This document shows, piece after piece, positions 1 through 5,314 of a stretch of 5,314 nt of DNA; the stretch's first letter is position 1; every line of letters begins with the position of its first letter. Position numbers and translations under genes: made by a program. The notes below the pieces were generated by a model, which saw only the letters and a program-made list of their open reading frames with translations, ran no database searches and was not told where the DNA came from. The DNA lies in assembly GCA_002171295.2 (NCBI GenBank), contig NHFW02000012.1, forward strand, positions 5,854 to 11,167. The letters are read 5' to 3'. The DNA comes from Flavobacteriaceae bacterium TMED121 (GTDB lineage Bacteria; Bacteroidota; Bacteroidia; Flavobacteriales; Flavobacteriaceae).

Positions 1-2706
1 GGTTATGGTACTCAGACTAGGCGAGAGGTTACCGCGTCTATTGTTAAGGTAGATGGCGCTGATATTGAGCGAATTGCTACTGCGAGTAGTATTGACGCAA
101 TTAAAGGACAAGTAGCAGGAGTTGATATTCAATCAGCAGGTGGACGACCAGGTCAATCACCAGTTGTTAGAATTAGGGGAAGAAGATCCCTTTCTGCCTC
201 AAATGATCCTTTATATGTAATTGATGGTATCCCTGTTACAAGTAGTGTTGGTGGAGGAGCTATAGCAGATATTGCACCACAAGACATTCAATCAATGGAA
301 ATATTAAAGGATGCAGCTGCGACAGCTATTTATGGTTCCAGAGGAGCAAACGGTGTAATTTTAATTACTACCAAAAGAGGAAAGGGTAATCAAAAAACAA
401 AAGTAAGCTATAGTGGATATTATGGTACCTCTGAGGTTACGAATATTCCTACAATGATGAACTCTGAACAGTGGCTTAACATGAGTAGAGAAGCTTGGAG
501 AAGAGACGCCGATAATAATTTCACATATGCTGGAACAACAACCAATGATCTTAACGTCCTTATTAATGGAGGTGATGGGCCTTTGATTGCCAATTATAAT
601 GCAGGAGTTGAATATGATTGGTTAGACATGGTTCTTCAAAAAGGATCTCAAACCAGCCATAATATATCTGTTATGGGTGGAAGTGAAAACACTCAATACA
701 ACGCCGCTGTAGGTTACTTTAAAGAAGAGGCTGTTGTTCCTGGTATGGATTATGAAAGAATCAATGCTAGACTTAATTTAGATCACCGTATTAATGACAT
801 GTTTAAATTTGGTATGTCTGTTACATTAACCCAAGCAATTAATAATTGGGGTTCTAATCAAGTTGTGGGACAAGCTTTATCAACACTTCCAATGGGTGTG
901 CCGTACAACGATGATGGATCTATAAAATTCCTTCCTGCAAATGATGGAATTGCTTCCAACCCCCTTGCTGAGTTTGTACCTGGAGCTTATGAAGATGAGA
1001 GGCACTCTACAAGACTCTTTGCTCCAATATATTTACAAGCTGAACTTGCTGATAACTTAAGATTTACAAGTACTTTCGGTCCTGATATTAGATTTACAAG
1101 AAGAGGCGAATTTCGAGGTGCTGCAACAAATGACAACAAATTGGGTCCAGCAGATGCAGAAATTGAAAACACAAGAGAATCAGGTTTTACTCTTGAAAAC
1201 CTTTTAACTTATAATACAGAAATTGGACCAGGTACTTTAAAACTTACTGCACTTCAAAGTATACAAGAATTTACTCGGGAGAGAGCTAAAAGCGAGGTTA
1301 TTAATTTACCCTATGAGTCTCAACTTTGGTATAATATTGGATCTGCTGCAGTTAAAGGTAATTTGAGTTCATCTTTACTTGAATGGCAACTTCAATCATA
1401 TATGGGGCGTGTTAATTATGATATTGATGGTAAATATTTATTCCAAGCTTCTATTAGAGGTGATGGATCCTCTAGACTTGCAGAAGGAAATAAATGGGCT
1501 TATTTCCCGGGTGTTTCTTTAGGTTGGAGAATCAATGAGGAAAGTTTTATGGAAGATATGCCCTTTGATGAATTAAAACTTAGACTTTCATATGGAGAGG
1601 TTGGTAATACCGCAATTGATCCTTATCAAACTGCAGGTGGACTTGCTCGATCAGTTTACTCATGGGGAGGAACAAATGCATATGGTTTCCAACTTGATGC
1701 TATCTCTAATAGCACACTTGGATGGGAAATTTCTAAGACCCTTGATTTTGGTTTTGATTTTAGTCTAATGAATGGAAACATTTCAGGTGCCTTTGATGTT
1801 TACCAAACTAAAACTTCTGATCTTTTACTTCAAAGAAGCTTACCATATACCTCTGGATATTCAGATGTATACCAAAATATTGGTGCCACTGAGACAAGTG
1901 GTGTTGAATTTGGTTTAAATGCAGTTATAATTGATAATCCTGAGGGATTAAGTTTTGATGTTAATTTAAACCTTGCAGGTTATAGTGAGAAAATTACTGA
2001 ACTTGCTGTTAAGGATGCCGATGGCAATCCTGTTGATGACGCTGGTAATGAGTGGTTTATTGGACAGCCTGTTCGAGTTTTTTATGATTATAAGAAAGCT
2101 GGAATTTATCAAACTAGTGAAGTTTCTTTAGCCCAGACAATGGAAGGTAAAAATCCAGGTGAGATTAAATTACTTGATTACAATGGTGACGGAGTGATAT
2201 CTCCTGATGATAGACATGTTGTTGGAACAGACATCCCTGATTTCTATGGAGGACTTACTACTAATTTCAGTTATAAAAATTGGGATTTAAGTGCCTTTTT
2301 CTATTTCAGACAAGGTCACATGATTGAGAGTTCATTTCACAGAAATAACAACACATTATTTGCTAGATACAATAATATGTTAGTTGATTACTGGACTCCT
2401 GATAATCCAACGAATGCTTATCCAAGACCACAGGCAAATCAAGAAAGACCTGAGAATGCTACCACTATGGAGTATTTTGATGGTAGTTACCTTAAGCTTA
2501 GAAATTTAACTTTAGGCTATAATGTTCCTTCAGATGATGCATCTAAGCTTGGAATGTCCAGGCTCAGGGTTTATCTTCAAGGACAGAATTTATGGTTCGC
2601 GTCGAATTATGACACCTTTGATCCTGAAATTGGTGAGAATGATCTTGAAAGGGGAATTGCACCTTCATCATCTCTATGGTCAGTTGGAGTTCAAGCCAAT
2701 TTTTAA
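1..2706 (+). CDS. SusC/RagA-family TonB-dependent outer-membrane transporter, 5'-truncated by the window edge
   Basis: This is the barrel subunit of a SusCD nutrient importer in the outer membrane, energised by TonB. The frame is open from base 1, giving 901 visible residues to TAA at 2704-2706. The Met codon at 295 lies inside a conserved plug motif and is not the start. Visible residues 1-5 (GYGTQ) are the stretch that normally follows the TonB box. About 120 N-terminal residues (signal peptide, regulatory-like domain, TonB box) are probably missing, judging from the homologue at 4614; this implies roughly 1020 aa in total. The plug covers about 1-127, with NDPLYVIDGIP at 68-78 and the signature LKDAAATAIYGSRGANGV at 102-119. 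The barrel follows, with RGDGSSR at 486-492, YFPGVSLGWR from 501, LRLSYGEVGN at 527-536, an Asp-rich loop DYNGDGVISPDDR at 726-738, YLKLRNLTLGY at 830-840, and YLQGQNLW from 858. The C-terminal Phe fits a barrel-assembly signal. It is probably cotranscribed with the SusD-like gene 17 bp downstream. The substrate is unknown. Confidence 0.96.
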   Translation, partial: GYGTQTRREVTASIVKVDGADIERIATASSIDAIKGQVAGVDIQSAGGRPGQSPVVRIRGRRSLSASNDPLYVIDGIPVTSSVGGGAIADIAPQDIQSMEILKDAAATAIYGSRGANGVILITTKRGKGNQKTKVSYSGYYGTSEVTNIPTMMNSEQWLNMSREAWRRDADNNFTYAGTTTNDLNVLINGGDGPLIANYNAGVEYDWLDMVLQKGSQTSHNISVMGGSENTQYNAAVGYFKEEAVVPGMDYERINARLNLDHRINDMFKFGMSVTLTQAINNWGSNQVVGQALSTLPMGVPYNDDGSIKFLPANDGIASNPLAEFVPGAYEDERHSTRLFAPIYLQAELADNLRFTSTFGPDIRFTRRGEFRGAATNDNKLGPADAEIENTRESGFTLENLLTYNTEIGPGTLKLTALQSIQEFTRERAKSEVINLPYESQLWYNIGSAAVKGNLSSSLLEWQLQSYMGRVNYDIDGKYLFQASIRGDGSSRLAEGNKWAYFPGVSLGWRINEESFMEDMPFDELKLRLSYGEVGNTAIDPYQTAGGLARSVYSWGGTNAYGFQLDAISNSTLGWEISKTLDFGFDFSLMNGNISGAFDVYQTKTSDLLLQRSLPYTSGYSDVYQNIGATETSGVEFGLNAVIIDNPEGLSFDVNLNLAGYSEKITELAVKDADGNPVDDAGNEWFIGQPVRVFYDYKKAGIYQTSEVSLAQTMEGKNPGEIKLLDYNGDGVISPDDRHVVGTDIPDFYGGLTTNFSYKNWDLSAFFYFRQGHMIESSFHRNNNTLFARYNNMLVDYWTPDNPTNAYPRPQANQERPENATTMEYFDGSYLKLRNLTLGYNVPSDDASKLGMSRLRVYLQGQNLWFASNYDTFDPEIGENDLERGIAPSSSLWSVGVQANF

Positions 2707-2723
2707 TTTAATAATATAAGAAC

Positions 2724-4367
2724 ATGAAAAAATTAATTTTTATATTTTCGATTTTAGCAATTACCTTCTCATGCGAAAGTTATCTTGACGAAGAAAATAT
2801 TGCAAACGTTACTGCAGGAAGTTATTACACGACTCCAACTGGAGTTGAAGATGCGGTAAGAGCAACTTATGGTATAATGAAAGAATACTTTGGCCCTGAG
2901 ATTGGATGGACCATGCAAACTTTTGGAACTGACACCTATATGGAGGGTGCTGATGGAAGCCATAAGTACATAAATAGATATGACGCTAGTCATAACTCTG
3001 CAGCCAGATACATGCGCGACACTTGGAGAATTTTTTATGAACAAGTTAATCAAGCTAATGCTGTATTAAATAGAATAGAAAGTGTTGAGGGAATGGATGC
3101 AGCTCTTAAAACAACAAGGACTGCCGAGGCTCGTTTTCTTAGAGCTTTAGCTTATTTTCAACTCACTAGGCATTATGGAGATGTTCATTTAACACTTGAA
3201 GAAACCGAAGGGGTAGAAATTGAAGCAAATAAGACTGCTGCAAGTGAAGTATATTCTCAGGCAATTGTTCCTGATTTAGAATTTGCTGTTGCAAACCTTC
3301 CAGATAATCCATCTGATTATGGACGTGCTTCAAAACCAGCAGCTCAATTTCTATTAGCTAAGGTTTTACTCACTAGAAGCTATAGTAGTTTTGCTGGTGG
3401 AAGCGATGCTTCTACAGCTGAATCTTTAATGACTTCAGTAATTAATAATCCAAGATTCTCATTACTTGATAATTTCGGTGATTTATGGAAATTAGAAAAT
3501 GAGGCTAATGCTGAATTTATTTGGACTATTCAAAATAGTAAAAGCCAGGTAGATGAGAAACTTGATAATTACGGGCATAGAGCACATTTATACTTTTTGA
3601 TGGAGTATGATAAAAAACCAGGTATGCAAAGGGATACTGAAAATGGAAGACCTTGGAAAAGGTTTAGACCAACAGAATATTTGTTAGGCCTTTGGGACAG
3701 AACCAAGGATAGACGATATGATGAATCTTTCAAGCACGTTTGGTATGCCAATAAAGTTGATTCGAAGCTCCCTGGTGTTGCTATAGGCGATACTGCTGTA
3801 CTAATTCCTGGACCCGGAGTTGATAAAAATGGAGTTGATCAAGAGGGTTATTGGAATGCAGCAAAAAAATCAACAGTTTTATATAATGTTTATACGGCTG
3901 GTGATTATTCTGCTAGAACATTTCCTAGTATGAATAAGTGGATTGATAATACTCGTCCTAACAGACAGCATACTCAAGGTCAAAGAGACTACGTTTTAAT
4001 GCGGTTAGCCGATGCATATCTTATAAGAGCAGAAGCTAGACTCAAGCAAGGTAACTCTAGTGGAGCTGCTTCAGATATAAATGTCATTAGAACAAGAGCT
4101 GCCTGGGATGGTAAGGAAGCAGATATGCAAATAACTGCTGGAGATGTTACCATCTATATGATTCTTGAGGAAAGAGCAAGAGAGCTTATTGGTGAGGGTC
4201 ATAGATGGTTTGATCTTACGAGAACTGGTAAGCTAGTTGAGTTAACAAAACAACATAATCCAACTGCTTCAAACATTAAGTCTCATCACATCGTTAGACC
4301 TATTCCACAGGATCAAATCGATAGAACTAGCGGAGGTTATGCTCAAAACCCAGGATATCCTCAATAG
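2724..4367 (+). CDS. SusD/RagB-family nutrient-binding outer-membrane lipoprotein
   Basis: This is a complete 547-residue surface lipoprotein that forms the ligand-binding lid of the upstream SusC-like barrel. Residues 1-16 are a lipoprotein signal peptide (KK, then a hydrophobic run). The likely lipidated Cys is C17, followed by ESYLDEE, the usual SusD start after the lipid Cys. The N-terminal SusD-like region includes NQANAVLNRI at 109-118 and AEARFLRALAYFQLTRHYGD at 134-153, a helical TPR-like segment. KPAAQFLLAKVLL at 204-216 is a second such helix. The C-terminal SusD domain carries RDYVLMRLADAYLIRAEARL at 421-440, INVIRTRAAW at 452-461, LEERARELIGEGHRWFDLTR at 481-500 and RPIPQDQI at 525-532, ending in NPGY. 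The length is typical of the family. The start at 2724 is supported by the signal peptide beginning directly there; the leader is A/T-rich with no Shine-Dalgarno, as is usual in this phylum. Specificity cannot be predicted: SusD sequences diverge in the ligand site, and no enzyme gene is adjacent. Confidence 0.97.
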   Translation: MKKLIFIFSILAITFSCESYLDEENIANVTAGSYYTTPTGVEDAVRATYGIMKEYFGPEIGWTMQTFGTDTYMEGADGSHKYINRYDASHNSAARYMRDTWRIFYEQVNQANAVLNRIESVEGMDAALKTTRTAEARFLRALAYFQLTRHYGDVHLTLEETEGVEIEANKTAASEVYSQAIVPDLEFAVANLPDNPSDYGRASKPAAQFLLAKVLLTRSYSSFAGGSDASTAESLMTSVINNPRFSLLDNFGDLWKLENEANAEFIWTIQNSKSQVDEKLDNYGHRAHLYFLMEYDKKPGMQRDTENGRPWKRFRPTEYLLGLWDRTKDRRYDESFKHVWYANKVDSKLPGVAIGDTAVLIPGPGVDKNGVDQEGYWNAAKKSTVLYNVYTAGDYSARTFPSMNKWIDNTRPNRQHTQGQRDYVLMRLADAYLIRAEARLKQGNSSGAASDINVIRTRAAWDGKEADMQITAGDVTIYMILEERARELIGEGHRWFDLTRTGKLVELTKQHNPTASNIKSHHIVRPIPQDQIDRTSGGYAQNPGYPQ

Positions 4368-4395
4368 TTTTTACTTACACAATTTTTAAATTTAG

Positions 4396-4422
4396 AACCG
4401 CCCTTTATGGGCGGTTTTTTTT
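4396..4422 (+). terminator. Intrinsic (Rho-independent) terminator of the first susCD operon
   Basis: A perfect 8-bp stem is formed by AACCGCCC (4396-4403) and GGGCGGTT (4409-4416), with a 5-nt TTTAT loop. It is followed by a T run covering 4415-4422. It lies 28 bp after the stop codon of the SusD-like gene and should end the susC-susD transcript. The reverse complement has no comparable U tract after the stem, so the terminator appears to act only on the + strand. It argues that the next SusC-like gene uses its own promoter. Confidence 0.93.
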
Positions 4423-4544
4423 ATTAAAAAATCAAGTCTTCTACAGTTAAAACATTGTATTAATTCAGGATTTATAATAGATTAATTTATTCATAATTAA
4501 TTATCCACTTTTAACTAAATCGTTATAGTTTATAAATAATTTAT

Positions 4545-4552
4545 TATATTTG
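4545..4552 (+). promoter_or_regulatory. Candidate Bacteroidota-type -7 promoter element for the second susC-like gene
   Basis: TATATTTG at 4545-4552 matches the Bacteroidota -7 consensus TAnnTTTG exactly. It lies in a very A/T-rich stretch between the terminator and the gene starting at 4614. A start of transcription about 7 nt downstream would give a leader of roughly 55 nt. No clear TTG -33 element is present at the usual spacing (about 17-23 nt upstream), so the promoter may be weak or activator-dependent. The call rests on motif match and position only. The rest of the 246-base gap between genes (4368-4613) holds the terminator and the palindrome at 4561, and otherwise only A/T-rich sequence with no credible gene. 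Confidence 0.55.
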
Positions 4553-4560
4553 AAAATTAG

Positions 4561-4574
4561 CGTGTACGCGCACG
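4561..4574. promoter_or_regulatory. GC-rich imperfect palindrome, possible operator or 5'-leader hairpin
   Basis: CGTGTACGCGCACG has matching CGTG/CACG outer arms and a central CG, with 5 of 7 positions symmetric. It is the only GC-rich block in an otherwise A/T-rich leader and begins about 8 nt after the candidate -7 element, so it sits at or just after the expected transcription start. A central-CG palindrome at this place resembles operators of LacI-family repressors, but the resemblance is general. An RNA hairpin at the transcript's 5' end is the alternative. An overlapping inverted repeat, GCGT-GT-ACGC, lies at 4560-4569. Confidence 0.35.
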
Positions 4575-4613
4575 AAACGAATATTAATCAAAACAAACTA
4601 AGTAAATCTATTT

Positions 4614-5314
4614 ATGAATTGTTTTAAAACGGGCATTCTTATTGCCCTTAAAGAGTATAACTCTTACATAAGAAATGGGCTAATACTGTTCATGACCTTA
4701 TTCATGACGCAGCTTATGGCTCAGCAATCAGTTTCTGGTTTAGTGTCAGATTCTGATGGACCCCTTCCAGGAGCAACTGTAGTTGTTCAAGGAACTACTA
4801 ACGGTGTATCAACCGATTTTGATGGAAACTTTTCCATTCAGGCAAACGAAGGAGATATTTTAGAAATCTCTTATGTTGGTTTTCAAACACAATTAATTAC
4901 TATTTCTGCTAATCAAGACAGCATTTCTGTCGCACTGGTTAGTGATACCGAATTAGAAGAGATTGTGGTTACGGGTTACGGAACTCAGAAAAAAATAAAT
5001 CTTACCGGTGCTGTTGCTGCAGTTACAGGGGAAGTACTGCAGGATCGTCCCATTGTGAATGTTGGTGAAGGATTACAAGGTGTAATTCCAAACTTAAATA
5101 TTGACATTAGAAATGGAGATCCAACTACTGCACCAGAATTTAATATTCGTGGTTTTGAATCTATTAATGGAGGTTCACCTCTAATTTTAGTTGATAATGT
5201 ACCCATGGATATTGGAAGCCTTAACCCTAATGATATTGAAAGTATAAGTGTATTAAAGGATGCATCGTCTGCGGCCATTTATGGAGCAAGAGCGGCATTT
5301 GGGGTTATTCTTAT
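4614..5314 (+). CDS. Second SusC/RagA-family TonB-dependent outer-membrane transporter, 3'-truncated by the window edge
   Basis: This is the N-terminal 233 residues of another SusC-like importer; the frame stays open to the right edge. ATG at 4614 is the first start after an in-frame TAA at 4599. It gives a signal peptide with a long n-region (about residues 1-22), a hydrophobic core (about 23-35) and probable cleavage after A36 (LMA-QQ). Later Met codons (27, 31, 35) would destroy the signal. A carboxypeptidase-regulatory-like beta-sandwich domain follows at about 39-110 (PLPGATVVVQGT at 50-61, STDFDGNFSI at 66-75, LEISYVGFQT at 83-92). The TonB box is LEEIVVTGYG at 114-123. The plug then shows LTGAV at 130-134, FNIRGFESINGGSPLILVDN at 176-195 and SVLKDASSAAIYGARAAFGV at 212-231. 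There is no STN domain before the regulatory-like domain, so coupling to an ECF-sigma/anti-sigma relay is not indicated. The plug differs strongly from that of the gene at 1-2706, so this is a distinct transporter and not a fresh duplicate. A susD partner would be expected downstream, outside the window. Confidence 0.95.
   Translation, partial: MNCFKTGILIALKEYNSYIRNGLILFMTLFMTQLMAQQSVSGLVSDSDGPLPGATVVVQGTTNGVSTDFDGNFSIQANEGDILEISYVGFQTQLITISANQDSISVALVSDTELEEIVVTGYGTQKKINLTGAVAAVTGEVLQDRPIVNVGEGLQGVIPNLNIDIRNGDPTTAPEFNIRGFESINGGSPLILVDNVPMDIGSLNPNDIESISVLKDASSAAIYGARAAFGVIL

Noticed and set aside
987..1172. Antisense open frames on the - strand (also 2769-3053, 3569-3751 and 4985-5278)
   Set aside because: All lie opposite confidently identified SusC or SusD coding sequence, have low-complexity translations without domain motifs, and have no promoter or gene context of their own.
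295..2706. Treating ATG 295 as the start of the first susC-like gene
   Set aside because: The same frame is open to base 1 and encodes recognisable SusC plug sequence upstream; the Met lies in the conserved plug motif before LKDAAATAIYG. The gene is truncated by the window edge.
2522..2719. Possible 65-codon + strand gene overlapping the end of the first susC-like gene
   Set aside because: It lies in another frame within conserved C-terminal barrel sequence (YLQGQNLW through the terminal Phe) and has no recognisable domain, so it is an out-of-frame shadow.
4455..4478. Possible alternative promoter with TTG at 4455-4457 and TATAAT at 4473-4478
   Set aside because: The downstream element does not match TAnnTTTG and its spacing from TTG is too short for either the Bacteroidota or the sigma-70 arrangement; TATATTTG at 4545 is a better match and better placed.
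4481..4501. Inverted repeat ATTAATT...AATTAAT in the intergenic region
   Set aside because: The arms contain only A and T in a strongly A/T-rich stretch, so a 7-bp match is expected by chance; there is no U tract or other supporting context.

Overview
The window looks like the chromosome of an AT-rich member of the Bacteroidota, probably a flavobacterium-like lineage. The evidence is SusC/RagA and SusD/RagB proteins (nutrient-uptake families confined to that phylum), a strong preference for AGA arginine codons, A/T-rich leaders without Shine-Dalgarno sequences, and a TAnnTTTG-type -7 promoter element. Genus and species cannot be read from the sequence.

All genes lie on the + strand. Bases 1-2706 are the 3' part of a SusC-like TonB-dependent outer-membrane transporter, open from the first base and cut by the window edge just after the expected TonB box. 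Seventeen bases downstream, 2724-4367 encodes its complete SusD-like lipoprotein partner. A strong intrinsic terminator (4396-4422) closes this pair. An A/T-rich intergenic region follows, with a candidate -7 promoter element (4545-4552) and an isolated GC-rich imperfect palindrome (4561-4574). A second, clearly different SusC-like gene then begins at 4614 and runs off the right edge. Its signal peptide, carboxypeptidase-regulatory-like domain, TonB box and most of its plug are visible.

In this family, SusC forms a 22-stranded barrel closed by a plug, and SusD is a surface lipoprotein lid that captures the ligand, usually an oligosaccharide and sometimes a peptide. TonB-ExbBD energises uptake. 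The window therefore holds the end of one uptake operon and the start of a second, separately transcribed one, as in the core of a polysaccharide-utilisation or other nutrient-uptake locus. No glycosidase, lyase, sulfatase, peptidase or regulator gene is visible, so the substrate cannot be named. I found no RNA gene, mobile element, CRISPR array or clearly novel system. The most distinctive non-coding signal is the GC-rich palindrome at the probable start of the second transcript.
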